Shown here piece after piece: positions 1 to 9,357 of a DNA stretch of 64,000 nucleotides (its first letter is position 1; each line of letters starts with the position of its first letter). The stretch covers positions 43,513 through 107,512 of the forward strand of contig NZ_QGOL01000017.1 in the NCBI RefSeq assembly GCF_003259255.1, read 5' to 3'. The translations under genes were made by a program, and so were the position numbers. Source of the stretch: Algoriphagus litoralis (GTDB taxonomy: Bacteria; Bacteroidota; Bacteroidia; Cytophagales; Cyclobacteriaceae). The notes below the pieces were generated by a model. That model saw only the letters and a program-made list of their open reading frames with translations, had not been told where the DNA came from and searched no databases.

Positions 1-3000
1 TGTCGCTTCATTTGCCCCAAATTCCCGTAAACTTTGGTATGCCCGCTCAGGCCAGGCGTCAAAATTGACATTGCCCACGGTGAAAATGACCACATAATCC
101 CCATCTTTCACTCCTCGAACATAATCCTGAAGAATCGTATTTCCCGGAGTAGTAATCCAAGCATTTAGGATACTTTGAATCATCTGGGGAACTCTACCGC
201 AAGCTCGGGAATCCAGAATATCAAATCCAGGAACAGGCACTGCCAAGTAAGGAAGCAGGGTTTTTTGGTCAATGGCTACCAAACCAATCGATCCATTGGG
301 ACAGAGTCGACTGTTGGCATTGTTGACATTGTCGATGATCTGTGGCACTTGGTCAAAATAAAACTGGGTATTTCTGAAGTTGAGCGAATCCACAGCAGAA
401 CCTATGGTAAACACCTCGATGTTTGTCTTCCGGCTGATGTATTGCCAGGATTTTCGCGATTGATCCAGTTCGATATTCTCCAATTGACTTTGAACCAGCT
501 GTTCCTCTACCCGCTGTGTCCAGCCATTTCCTGTATTTGGGATATAAGAAAAGCTACTATTCGACCAACCATCCGTCTCCCCGGCTTTGGGCTCCTGGTA
601 TCTAGATCTCCAATAATAAGTGGTAGAATCATTTCCCGCAGATAGATTTACCGGCCATTCTACAAGGCCGGAAGTGGTTGCTCTTATTTCCTTTCTGAAT
701 GTGGAATTAAAGTTGACTGTAGTATCCAGCTGGATGATCAGCGTTCGATTTTCTGTCAGTTTGCCAGGAGCCTGAGTAACCAACTTGATGTCTTTTTGGT
801 TTACAATACCAAAATCGGTCGGATACAGATTGATGGTACCACTCATAGGAATGAATGCCGTGTAGGTGATTAAATTATTGGCATAAGTCATCTCCGGAAC
901 GGAACGCTCTGTGTTCACAGAAATCATAAACTGATTTTCTCCGGCGGCATCCACCAGGAAATTTGGCACTTGAAAGACCAATGTATCAGATCTAGAAATC
1001 GAAGAGATCATGACTGGATCAAAACTGACCATAGTACCATCCGGGAGTTTACGGTCAATTTTAAAATTCAGCGAATCCCGATTCACAATTCCAAGATTCC
1101 GAACGACAAAGGACAATTTCAGTGTCTCTGTGATGGAGGATAGCGGCGCATTGTCAAAAGTACCAAGACTTACTTCCTCCACATTGACAGCATAATCAGC
1201 CTTATTCGCTGGGAAAATACGGACCGCGGGATCACCTAGCATTACCATCTGCTCCATGTGCGAATAATTGAGCGGATTGGTGCCATAGCGATTGATAAAT
1301 ATTCGCTCGGCATTTTGCTTAATTTCCCCAATTGTACGGTAGATCATCGTGCTGTCTGCAAAGGCAGTGGTATAAAAAGCGTCAGAATACCTTCTGAGAT
1401 AGACATCTACTCCTATAGAGGTATTGGCCAGAACGGAAACGGCACCTTTTTCAGGTGTCATGACCCAGTCCTCACCTTGGGTGTAAGTAGTAGAAAAGGC
1501 ACTGCCGTAGTCACACCCATTGAACAGCATGATCGGGTATTTTCCTTTATTGGCATATCCCAAGGTGGGATCAGAAGCAAAACCAATCTCAATATCGATC
1601 ACTGTGGGCGAGCCATGACCGAAAAATGTCAACATGGACCGGCCTTCATTCAAATCTCCCGAAATATCAATGGCCTCAACCACAGAATTGGAGCGTTTGC
1701 GGTAGGTGGTTACATTGCCTCCCAGATAGGGGCCTTCAGCGATTGCTTTGAAACCGTTGAGGAAATTAAAATAGCGGTCCAATTCGAATTCTGAAACTCC
1801 GCCCCCAAGGTGGATCAATTCTTTCTGCCAAGGCTCACTGATGCCTACCTGGTCTTTTTCGATGGCCTTGTCTAGGTAATCGGCGAGTTGTTGGGAATTT
1901 TTGGCTGGGATTCTGCCGACCGCAAACGCAGGGGTAGTCGGATTAGCCGGATCTAGATTCAGGGCATAGACATTATCAGAAAAAGGATAGCCACCGACAG
2001 GCACAAGATCTTGGAAGGAAAACGCCTCAGGCGATTTACGGTAGAAGACATTTTGATTGTTCAATCTGCCTTGTGAGTAGATTGCCAGAGATCTGGCTGC
2101 CAATAGCACGTGTGTGGGTTTGTGGACAGGATAGTAGGCCCTGAAAAACTCATAGAGCGCAATGGGGGATTTTTCTCCATAGCCATATTGATCGTAGATT
2201 TCCTCCATCCGTATAGTCAGGGTATCAAATCCACCACCCAAAGCCGAAGCACGATGCGCACCGTAGGATTTCAAAGGATTAGAATACTTGCTGCTCGCTT
2301 TTTCCAGTTCCCTGTGACCGACCAAAATGTAATTGGCTGCTTGCGCGAGGTAATTTCGAAACTTCAGCGGCTGCATTTGGGCCACTGAAATCACGGATTG
2401 TTCCGATTGAATCCAAATTTTACTGGCTTGGCTAGGAACTGCTGCGGCAAAACTCAATGCTGAACCGGATTTGGACACGTCCACCTTTTGGACATTGGTC
2501 AGGTCGGAAACGTCCATGGCTACATAATTTTCCTGTACCTGATTGATTACTACCCGTTGATTTCCTGCGGGAAATCTCATGAGAATCGGGGCAAAATCTC
2601 CGTTTTGGATAGGTTTGCGGTAGGTGATTTTTGCGTAAGCAATTGAGACATTATCCGTGGCATCAGCTCCCTGTGGTAGAACCCTCACGACCAAAGAACC
2701 ATTTGCATTGAAGTCGCTCATTTGCAGATTTAGGCTTAGCTGCGGGTACTCATAGCCTGCAAAATTGGACTGAGTGAGGAGACGCTGGGAGCCGGCTGCA
2801 GGGCCTGCACTGATGGCAACCGAATGTGCATTTTCTGACCTACCGACCAGTCCAATCTCCAATTGGGCCCCACCGGAGTTGAGAAGAGATCCCAGGTCTG
2901 TGAAAGTCAAATCCCTGGCGCTTCCTTTGGTAATAAGTGTTCCCATCCAACCTTGTCCCTGATCATAAGAGGATAGTCTAAATCCCAAAGTATACCCACG

Positions 3001-3522
3001 CCCCAAGGAGTATTGGTCTGATAAAACTTGCAGTTTTTCAGTTTCAAAACTGGTAATCAAAGGAAGGTTATTGGCAGGAATAGGCCGTTGCCCCATCCGC
3101 TTTCCTGGTGTACCGGGAGTTACCGTAAGGAAAAAAGCAGTCGTATCAGTATATGTATTGTAATACGGATTGGGTATAGTAGCAAACTCGGTGTATAGTT
3201 TTTTATCCAGTTCGGCATCGTTTCGAATTCCGTAGAAATCGATAAAATCCTGTGGATCTACTTTCCCGTCATTTTCACCTTCGACATGAATGGCTACTTC
3301 CTTACCCCTATGATAAACCCGAATCATTCGCGGATCCAAAGTGGCGAGGTTAATCCCTGAAGATTGGAGTACTTCCGGAGTGATCCGGTATATTCCATCC
3401 TGGGCAGTCGGAATCTTGTAATACGTCAAGGCATAATCATACCAGACAGGCACTTGTGCTTTGGCAAAAGTGAATAGGAAAAATAACAGCAGACTAGAGA
3501 GAAAAGCTATTTTGATCCTCAT
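1..3522 (-). CDS. porU: Type IX secretion C25 peptidase, PorU/PorU2-type sortase (partial, runs off left edge)
   Basis: The reading frame stays open for 1174 codons from the ATG at 3522 to the window edge, so the C-terminus is missing. A signal peptide ending near KAQ (residues 1-23) is followed by a long N-terminal region and a gingipain-like C25 domain. The catalytic pair is visible: His636 in TFFGHGSP and Cys670 in LFNGCDYG. A CARDB-like beta domain follows (about 777-880), then a stretch from about 1065 that resembles the ILEI/FAM3 fold. PorU-family proteins cleave C-terminal sorting signals of type IX substrates and attach cargo to the cell surface. The ATG at 3522 overlaps the porV stop (ATGA), which suggests translational coupling; an in-frame ATG at 3531 is an alternative. 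The length and extra domains fit the larger PorU2-like form. Confidence 0.88.
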   Translation of the reverse strand, partial: MRIKIAFLSSLLLFFLFTFAKAQVPVWYDYALTYYKIPTAQDGIYRITPEVLQSSGINLATLDPRMIRVYHRGKEVAIHVEGENDGKVDPQDFIDFYGIRNDAELDKKLYTEFATIPNPYYNTYTDTTAFFLTVTPGTPGKRMGQRPIPANNLPLITSFETEKLQVLSDQYSLGRGYTLGFRLSSYDQGQGWMGTLITKGSARDLTFTDLGSLLNSGGAQLEIGLVGRSENAHSVAISAGPAAGSQRLLTQSNFAGYEYPQLSLNLQMSDFNANGSLVVRVLPQGADATDNVSIAYAKITYRKPIQNGDFAPILMRFPAGNQRVVINQVQENYVAMDVSDLTNVQKVDVSKSGSALSFAAAVPSQASKIWIQSEQSVISVAQMQPLKFRNYLAQAANYILVGHRELEKASSKYSNPLKSYGAHRASALGGGFDTLTIRMEEIYDQYGYGEKSPIALYEFFRAYYPVHKPTHVLLAARSLAIYSQGRLNNQNVFYRKSPEAFSFQDLVPVGGYPFSDNVYALNLDPANPTTPAFAVGRIPAKNSQQLADYLDKAIEKDQVGISEPWQKELIHLGGGVSEFELDRYFNFLNGFKAIAEGPYLGGNVTTYRKRSNSVVEAIDISGDLNEGRSMLTFFGHGSPTVIDIEIGFASDPTLGYANKGKYPIMLFNGCDYGSAFSTTYTQGEDWVMTPEKGAVSVLANTSIGVDVYLRRYSDAFYTTAFADSTMIYRTIGEIKQNAERIFINRYGTNPLNYSHMEQMVMLGDPAVRIFPANKADYAVNVEEVSLGTFDNAPLSSITETLKLSFVVRNLGIVNRDSLNFKIDRKLPDGTMVSFDPVMISSISRSDTLVFQVPNFLVDAAGENQFMISVNTERSVPEMTYANNLITYTAFIPMSGTINLYPTDFGIVNQKDIKLVTQAPGKLTENRTLIIQLDTTVNFNSTFRKEIRATTSGLVEWPVNLSAGNDSTTYYWRSRYQEPKAGETDGWSNSSFSYIPNTGNGWTQRVEEQLVQSQLENIELDQSRKSWQYISRKTNIEVFTIGSAVDSLNFRNTQFYFDQVPQIIDNVNNANSRLCPNGSIGLVAIDQKTLLPYLAVPVPGFDILDSRACGRVPQMIQSILNAWITTPGNTILQDYVRGVKDGDYVVIFTVGNVNFDAWPERAYQSLREFGANEAT

Positions 3523-4673
3523 CTTTGCCATGCTTTAAATTTTCTGAAATCAGACCCTAGCTTTTCCAAACTAACCTTTACACTGAAAATATGTGAGTAA
3601 GGGCTCTCAGAAACATCACCCAAATCTGAAAGTGCATAATCGATCTGAAACCGCTCATTCAGGATCACGCCCAATCCTGCAGCCGGTAAAAAATTCAGAG
3701 ATTCTATTCCATTAAAATCTTTGATGTACTGAAAATTACTCACCCCTCCCCGCACAAAGACCAGATTCTTAAAGCCTAGTTCCAAACCAAACTTAGGATC
3801 AATACTTAATGTGGACGAAGAAATAAGCGTGTTTCTGGCTCCGTCAAAAGTCGTCTCCAAATCCAATGCTGTCAAGAGGTTGAATTTTTCACCAATTTTC
3901 CAATCGTATGCGATACTTGCTATGGCTTTTGGCAAGGTAATCTCCACTGAATTGACGGGCACCTCATTATTCGTCTGAGCATAGATCTCCCGGACCAGTT
4001 CGGCATCATGGGACCAGGCATTATAGGTGGTGGTGATATCGCGCAGCATGAGCCCAAGGGTGATTCTTTTTTGGATATAAATCCCGCCGACGTCCAGTCC
4101 AAATCCCCAAGCCTGGGCGAATTTCCCCACATTCCTGTGAATCACCTTTGCATTGGCACCCACCTTGAATTTAGCTGAAATATCCCGGGCAAAACTCAGA
4201 AGCAGCGCATAATCTGCTGCGTTGAAAAACTGAATATTATTGTAGTTGATTGCCCCGTTGGCGTCATACAGAAATCGGGTATCCGGGATATCATCTACTC
4301 CAAATCTGATCAACGAAACCGCAATTTGATTTTGATTGCCAAGGGGAGTACTGAATCCAACATAGTCATATTGTGCGATTCCCGCGAAATATTCAGCATG
4401 CATCAGCGAAAATTCATATTGATGTTGGATACCGGTGAGCGCAGCAGGGTTCCAATAGGCAGAAGTGACATCTCTGACTGCACCTACCTGAGCGCCCCCC
4501 ATTCCCAATGCTCTGGCACCGACACCAATACTTAGAAATTCATTTGAATATTTGGGAGTGAGATTCTGAGAAAACACAGAATTTGTCCAAAAGACCTGAA
4601 CGCAAAACAGGATTACGGAAAAGAAAAATTTCACTCCATAGATTTTCACGATGCCAAAATAATTCAAATTCAA
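3519..4673 (-). CDS. porV: Type IX secretion outer-membrane protein PorV
   Basis: 384 residues. A hydrophobic signal sequence ends near FSQ (about residue 36). It is followed by the PorV/PorQ signature with ARALGMGGAQ and YWNPAAL near the mature N-terminus, then alternating beta strands typical of a FadL-like 14-strand barrel. PorV shuttles folded type IX cargo from the SprA translocon to the PorU sortase, so its position directly upstream of the sortase gene with a 4-nt overlap is functionally coherent. GTG codons inside the signal region are possible alternative starts; the ATG at 4673 gives an unusually long signal peptide. Confidence 0.9.
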   Translation of the reverse strand: MNLNYFGIVKIYGVKFFFSVILFCVQVFWTNSVFSQNLTPKYSNEFLSIGVGARALGMGGAQVGAVRDVTSAYWNPAALTGIQHQYEFSLMHAEYFAGIAQYDYVGFSTPLGNQNQIAVSLIRFGVDDIPDTRFLYDANGAINYNNIQFFNAADYALLLSFARDISAKFKVGANAKVIHRNVGKFAQAWGFGLDVGGIYIQKRITLGLMLRDITTTYNAWSHDAELVREIYAQTNNEVPVNSVEITLPKAIASIAYDWKIGEKFNLLTALDLETTFDGARNTLISSSTLSIDPKFGLELGFKNLVFVRGGVSNFQYIKDFNGIESLNFLPAAGLGVILNERFQIDYALSDLGDVSESPYSHIFSVKVSLEKLGSDFRKFKAWQR

Positions 4674-5004
4674 AAACTCCTACTAACCCTTTTGAAATTA
4701 AATCAATTAAACTCGATTTAATGTACATCATCGGACACTTTTCTGTCTCATTGTAGAACATATTTTCATCCGATTTTTCCTGCCACTACCCGAATCAAAA
4801 AAAAGACAACATTTTGGCAGGAATAAAAAAATGCAATCCTGAGCTCTGAAGGCTGCTTTTTCAGAACTAGGGTATCCCTACTAGCTGGTTTTAGCAAGGA
4901 ATTAGGTAATGCAAGGTAGCAGGGAAAAGATTGGTATCATTTTTCTTTATCAAATGTCCATAGCAAAGAAAAAATACTCCGAAAGGACACCTAAACCTTA
5001 TATC
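4674..5004. other. Intergenic region between porV and the PadR gene
   Basis: 331 nt that must hold the divergent promoters of porV and of the PadR/PspC pair. It is AT-rich with A-tracts near 4800. I find no clear TTG-N19-TAnnTTTG promoter, no RNA gene and no convincing small ORF. Confidence 0.4.
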
Positions 5005-5334
5005 ATGAACGTCGCCAACACACAGATTCAAATGCGCAAAGGGCTCTTGGAGTTTTGCGTTTTGCACATCATCTCCCGAGGCGAGGTATATACTTCTGAT
5101 CTGATCGAAGAGCTCACCCAGGCTCAGATGATCGTGGTCGAAGGCACCCTCTATCCGCTTCTCAATCGGCTCAAATCCGCAGAACTCGTCAGCTACAGAT
5201 GGGTAGAATCCGAATCAGGACCTCCCAGAAAGTACTATTCAATCACTGAAGAAGGGAAGAAATTTCTATTGACACTCTCGGAAACATGGTCTTCACTGGT
5301 CAATTCTACTTCAGAAATCACCTCAAAGAATTGA
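5005..5334 (+). CDS. PadR-family transcriptional regulator
   Basis: 109 residues from ATG 5005. I chose this start because it gives the usual PadR length and begins just before the conserved MRKGLLEFCVLHII helix; upstream in-frame codons to 4909 would add an atypical basic extension. The winged-helix core is clear: helix LIEELTQAQ, then EGTLYPLLNRLKSAELV and the wing GPPRKYYSITEEG. PadR proteins are dimeric repressors, often autoregulated and often encoded beside the membrane protein they control. Here the PspC-domain gene starts 31 nt downstream in the same direction, so the pair is probably one operon answering envelope stress. The effector is unknown. Confidence 0.9.
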   Translation: MNVANTQIQMRKGLLEFCVLHIISRGEVYTSDLIEELTQAQMIVVEGTLYPLLNRLKSAELVSYRWVESESGPPRKYYSITEEGKKFLLTLSETWSSLVNSTSEITSKN

Positions 5335-5365
5335 ACCTGAAGCAACCCTAAAATTAAGATCTCAC

Positions 5366-7318
5366 ATGAAAAAGACGATAAGCATCAACATCAGCGGCAT
5401 TCTCTTCCACATCGAAGAAGACGGCTACGATTCGCTCAGAAAGTACCTGGATGCGATCAACAGGCACTTTTCAAATTACAAGGATAATCATGAAATCATC
5501 TCCGATATCGAAAACCGAATTGCGGAGATTTTTCTGAGCAATCTGAAAAATAACAAGCAAGTCATCACCGCCGAAAACGTGGATAAACTCATCGAAAAGA
5601 TGGGTACCATAGCCGATTTTACAGCAGAGGAGAAAGAGGAAATTATCGAGGAGGAAAACGAAACCTCGCAGGAAGATTTCTACAAATACGTCACCCCTCC
5701 TGGCAGCGAAACAGGCGGGTATAAAAAACTAAAGCGACTCGAAAACAAGAAAATCCTCGGGGGTGTATGTGCCGGTATTGCCAATTACTTCTCCGTCGAT
5801 CCATTATGGACCCGACTCATCGCTATTTTATTGCTTTTCAGCGGTAACTTGAATTTTAAACTCGGATTTCTGGACATCTTCCCTTTTGACAACTTCCGGT
5901 TCAATCTGAGCTTTGGTTTCTTTGCCATCGTGGCCTACATCGTGCTCTGGATAATCCTTCCTGTGTCTTACGAGGTGATGGAAGACGCCAAAGTCAAAAA
6001 ACTCTTCAGAAATCCCGACGACAAAGTTCTCGGTGGTGTTTCCAGTGGATTGGCAGCTTATTTTGGGGTCGAAGTAATTTATGTCAGATTGGCTTTTGTC
6101 CTTTTGGCTTTTGCCGGTGGATCAGGTATTTTGATATATCTCATCCTTTGGATCATCACTCCGGTGGCGAGTTCGATCACAGAGCGAATCAAAATGAAGG
6201 GCGGAGAAATCACCTTGGACAGCATTGATTCGACGATCAAAGAAAGCATCAATCCGATTCCTTCTCAGCCTGAATCAAATGCCAGAAAAATCCTGATGGC
6301 CCCTTTTCGGGTATTGGGCAAAGTCATCGACGCTCTGGGATCTGCATTGGGACCACTCGGCAGGTTCCTTGGTACGGTGATCCGAATCATCTTTGGTTTG
6401 ATCATATTCTTTATTGGTTTGGCCTTGACCATCACACCCTTGCTCGCCTTAGCTGCCTATTTTGGAATAACGGACTCAGATTATCGTGCCTTGATTGATG
6501 ATTTTCCGATCGAGTTATTCACTGATATGGTTCCGCTTTGGTTGGTGATTGCAAGTATCGGATTGGTCATCATCCCTGGGTTGATTATCCTTTTGCTGGG
6601 ATTGAGTGTGCTAGCGCAAAAGAACCTTATCGGAGGTCGTTTTGGCCTCGTGGCTTTGGGTCTTTGGTTGCTCTGCATCGGAATATCCGCATTCCAGATT
6701 CCTAAAATCGTCCTGCAGTTCAAAGAGGAAAATCAGTATGAAACTGAAGCCACACTGCCTGTAAGCCCAGGCACACTGATTCTCAAGGTAAATGACTTTG
6801 AAGACGAGGAGATTTTCAATAAGGCCAATCTGCGAATTGTAGGAAGTTCTGATTCCTTGGTATCATTGAATCAAGAGGTATTTGCCCGAGGCAAAAGCAA
6901 ACAAGAAGCATTAGAAAATGCCAAAAAGCTAAGCTACTCCTATTCAGTACAGGATTCAGTGATCACGTTCGAAGAGGGGTTTGATCTGAGAGCTTTGGAT
7001 ACGTTCCGGGATCAGCGAGTAAATCTGACCTTGAGTATTCCGTATGACCGACCTTTCATCATGGAAAGGTCCCTATTGGAAATCCTGAGAAACACGATCT
7101 ACAACAACGGATACAGATCCTCGGATGTCAGATCATCCACCGTTTGGGTGTTCAATGAGGCTGGTTTGGTCTGTCTGAATTGTACTGAAAAAGATGGAGA
7201 TTTAAGCGATTGGGACATGGATGAGGAAGATCGCGTACCTGTAGATTCACTTTCCAAAGCCAAAATGGACAGCATCACACGGGCCAAATTTGCCGATTCT
7301 TTTTTCATGAAAGATTAA
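5366..7318 (+). CDS. PspC-domain membrane protein with two PspC modules
   Basis: 650 residues. A soluble N-terminal part (1-118, acidic near 87-105) is followed by PspC domain 1 (about 119-200, core KILGGVCAGIANYF) and PspC domain 2 (about 210-268, core KVLGGVSSGLAAYF). Further transmembrane segments lie at about 330-460, and a periplasmic-type beta-rich C-terminal region completes it. PspC domains sit in the inner membrane and belong to phage-shock-like envelope responses. The PadR-PspC pairing is common in Bacteroidota and suggests transcriptional control by the upstream gene. The C-terminal region resembles the putative adhesin/auto-transporter-like beta domains that accompany PspC in this phylum, though that is only a resemblance. 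Confidence 0.88.
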   Translation: MKKTISINISGILFHIEEDGYDSLRKYLDAINRHFSNYKDNHEIISDIENRIAEIFLSNLKNNKQVITAENVDKLIEKMGTIADFTAEEKEEIIEEENETSQEDFYKYVTPPGSETGGYKKLKRLENKKILGGVCAGIANYFSVDPLWTRLIAILLLFSGNLNFKLGFLDIFPFDNFRFNLSFGFFAIVAYIVLWIILPVSYEVMEDAKVKKLFRNPDDKVLGGVSSGLAAYFGVEVIYVRLAFVLLAFAGGSGILIYLILWIITPVASSITERIKMKGGEITLDSIDSTIKESINPIPSQPESNARKILMAPFRVLGKVIDALGSALGPLGRFLGTVIRIIFGLIIFFIGLALTITPLLALAAYFGITDSDYRALIDDFPIELFTDMVPLWLVIASIGLVIIPGLIILLLGLSVLAQKNLIGGRFGLVALGLWLLCIGISAFQIPKIVLQFKEENQYETEATLPVSPGTLILKVNDFEDEEIFNKANLRIVGSSDSLVSLNQEVFARGKSKQEALENAKKLSYSYSVQDSVITFEEGFDLRALDTFRDQRVNLTLSIPYDRPFIMERSLLEILRNTIYNNGYRSSDVRSSTVWVFNEAGLVCLNCTEKDGDLSDWDMDEEDRVPVDSLSKAKMDSITRAKFADSFFMKD

Positions 7319-7340
7319 TCAATTCAACCTGAAGCATTTA

Positions 7341-7373
7341 AAAAGAGACACCCGCAAAGTGTCTCTTTTTTTG
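7341..7373 (+). terminator. Rho-independent terminator after the PspC gene
   Basis: An 11-bp stem (7341-7351 with 7359-7369) with a 7-nt loop, running into a T-tract. Confidence 0.85.
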
Positions 7374-7403
7374 TACCTTCTTGGTAATTAAAGCGAGAAA
7401 AAG

Positions 7404-8804
7404 ATGGATGTAACCGTAAAATTTTTGGGAGGTGCTGGAGCCGTCACCGGATCAAAATATCTGATAGACCTTGGTGAATTTGAGTTTTTGGTGGATTGCG
7501 GCCTTTTCCAAGGCCGGAAGGAACTGAGAGAACGAAACTGGGACAAATTCCCCATGCCAGTGGATAAGCTTGAGGCTGTTATCCTGACCCATGCACACAT
7601 GGACCATATCGGGTACCTACCCAGACTGGTGAAGCAAGGGTTTACCGGACCGATTTATTGTACAGAAGCCTCTGCCGAATTGGCAAAAATCCTGCTTTTG
7701 GACTCCGGAAAACTGCAGGAGGAAGAAGCAGAATTTGCCCGAAAAAAAGGGTATTCCCGTCATGAAGATCCTCAACCCCTTTATACCATGGAAGATGCGG
7801 AGTCGGTATTCCCCCAGCTCGTGCCTATGCCTTTTGACAAGACATTTTCTATACATAATGGAGTGGAGGTCACTTTTTTCCATGCGGGCCATATCCTTGG
7901 TGCTTCTATCGTGAAGGTTACCTTAAGGGGAGAGACTCAAACCAAAAAACTGGTCTTTTCCGGAGATTTGGGACGATATCATGATCCGGTACTGTTTCCT
8001 CCCACCCGAATTCCAAAAGCTGATATAGTTTGGATTGAATCAACCTATGGAGACCGATCCGCTCCTGACACCAAACCTGAAATCGAACTGGCCCGGGTGA
8101 TCAATGAAACGTTTGATCGGGATGGATTGGTGATCATTCCTTCTTTTGCTGTGGGCAGAACCCAATTGATGCTTTACCTGCTGTATCACCTGATGGAAAA
8201 AGGAAAAATCCCCAAAGTGCCGATTTTCCTCGACAGCCCAATGGCCATTGACACCACCAAGCTTTATCTCGATTTCCATGCAGATCATCGCCTATCCGCT
8301 ATGTTGGAAGAAGATACAGCGCATGCATTCAAGCATCCCCAGCTTCACTACATCCAAAAAAGGGAACAGTCCATGGAATTGAATGATTTCCGGGGAAGAG
8401 GAATCATTATTTCCGCCAGTGGAATGGCCACGGGAGGACGTGTGCTGCATCACCTCTTTCATCACATTCCACATGCGAAAAATGGCGTAGTGATCGTTGG
8501 TTATCAGGCTGAGGGCACGCGTGGCAGACGCCTCCTAGAGGGGGAGACTACCATTCGGATCTACGGCAATGATGTACCGGTCAATGCTCAGATCTATCAC
8601 ATAGAGGGGCTTTCAGCACATTCGGACCAAGGTGAACTTATGGATTGGGCTGAGGGATTTTCTGAAAAGCCAAAAATGACCTTTATCGTACATGGTGAGG
8701 AAAAGAGTGCCTTGGCTTTGGCTCAAAAACTTAATGAGGAATTAGGATGGAATACCATCATCCCACAGTATTTGGAATCATTTGTGCTTTTCGAAGGCAT
8801 TTAA
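7404..8804 (+). CDS. MBL-fold/beta-CASP metallo-hydrolase, probable RNA-processing exonuclease
   Basis: 466 residues. The metallo-beta-lactamase metal motif HAHMDH is at residues 63-68, with a further His in FHAGHILGAS and an Asp in FSGDLGR. A beta-CASP cap occupies roughly the middle third, and a C-terminal RNA-specificity (RMMBL) region contains VHGEEKSALALA. This architecture is that of CPSF-73/Ysh1-like enzymes, which cleave RNA using two zinc ions in the cytoplasm. A dedicated terminator precedes it and the lipoprotein gene follows after 9 nt. The exact RNA substrate cannot be told from sequence. Confidence 0.9.
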   Translation: MDVTVKFLGGAGAVTGSKYLIDLGEFEFLVDCGLFQGRKELRERNWDKFPMPVDKLEAVILTHAHMDHIGYLPRLVKQGFTGPIYCTEASAELAKILLLDSGKLQEEEAEFARKKGYSRHEDPQPLYTMEDAESVFPQLVPMPFDKTFSIHNGVEVTFFHAGHILGASIVKVTLRGETQTKKLVFSGDLGRYHDPVLFPPTRIPKADIVWIESTYGDRSAPDTKPEIELARVINETFDRDGLVIIPSFAVGRTQLMLYLLYHLMEKGKIPKVPIFLDSPMAIDTTKLYLDFHADHRLSAMLEEDTAHAFKHPQLHYIQKREQSMELNDFRGRGIIISASGMATGGRVLHHLFHHIPHAKNGVVIVGYQAEGTRGRRLLEGETTIRIYGNDVPVNAQIYHIEGLSAHSDQGELMDWAEGFSEKPKMTFIVHGEEKSALALAQKLNEELGWNTIIPQYLESFVLFEGI

Positions 8805-8813
8805 AACTAAAAC

Positions 8814-9278
8814 ATGATGAACAGACTTCTCTTACTTTCAATCTTTTTTCTTACCGTTTCCCTAGTAGGCTGCAAGCCTTACAAACCTGAAGGCCAAGGC
8901 ATCACCGGCACGCTCACTTGGCTGGATGGGAATCAAATGCCCATGGTCACTGAAGACGGGAAAGGTACTGACAAAGTAGCCCCAAAACCCATCAAGCGAG
9001 TAGTTAAAGTATATCCACTGATCAAATTCTCCGACCTGAAGATGGAAGAAGGACTATTTACGGCAGTGTCGGCACAACCCATCACTGAGGTAGAGTCAAA
9101 CGATAGCGGTGCGTACTCTATTCAGCTTAGCCCCGGTAGATATTCTGTATTTGTAGTAGAAGAAAATGGGCTATTCGCCAATGTTTTTGATGGAGATGGA
9201 AATGTAAATCCAGTCACTGTGAAAGAAAATGAGTGGACCTTGCTGGATATAGTGGTGAATTATAAGGCGGTTTATTGA
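8814..9278 (+). CDS. Lipoprotein with carboxypeptidase-regulatory-like fold
   Basis: 154 residues. The signal peptide ends in the lipobox LVGC (Cys20), so the mature protein should be lipid-anchored. The remainder resembles a transthyretin-like/CarboxypepD_reg beta sandwich: an opening ITGTLTWLDGNQMP strand and later DSGAYSIQLSPGRYSVFVVEENG. No catalytic residues are apparent. It follows the MBL gene by 9 nt and is probably co-transcribed, although the two products would act in different compartments. Specific function unknown. Confidence 0.75.
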   Translation: MMNRLLLLSIFFLTVSLVGCKPYKPEGQGITGTLTWLDGNQMPMVTEDGKGTDKVAPKPIKRVVKVYPLIKFSDLKMEEGLFTAVSAQPITEVESNDSGAYSIQLSPGRYSVFVVEENGLFANVFDGDGNVNPVTVKENEWTLLDIVVNYKAVY

Positions 9279-9305
9279 AAGTCCTTTTTTCTAAAAAGCA
9301 TAAAA

Positions 9306-9330
9306 AAACCCGGAAGATTTTTCCGGGTTT
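9306..9330. terminator. Bidirectional terminator between lipoprotein gene and clpC
   Basis: A 10-bp stem (9306-9315 with 9321-9330), flanked by A-tract and T-tract, so it can serve both convergent genes. Confidence 0.85.
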
Positions 9331-9357
9331 TACATTAAGACTGATATCAATAGGAAT

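Noticed and set aside
175..2962. Several plus-strand open frames
   Set aside because: They are shadows of the minus-strand sortase-type gene, which stays open across the whole stretch and carries the protein motifs.
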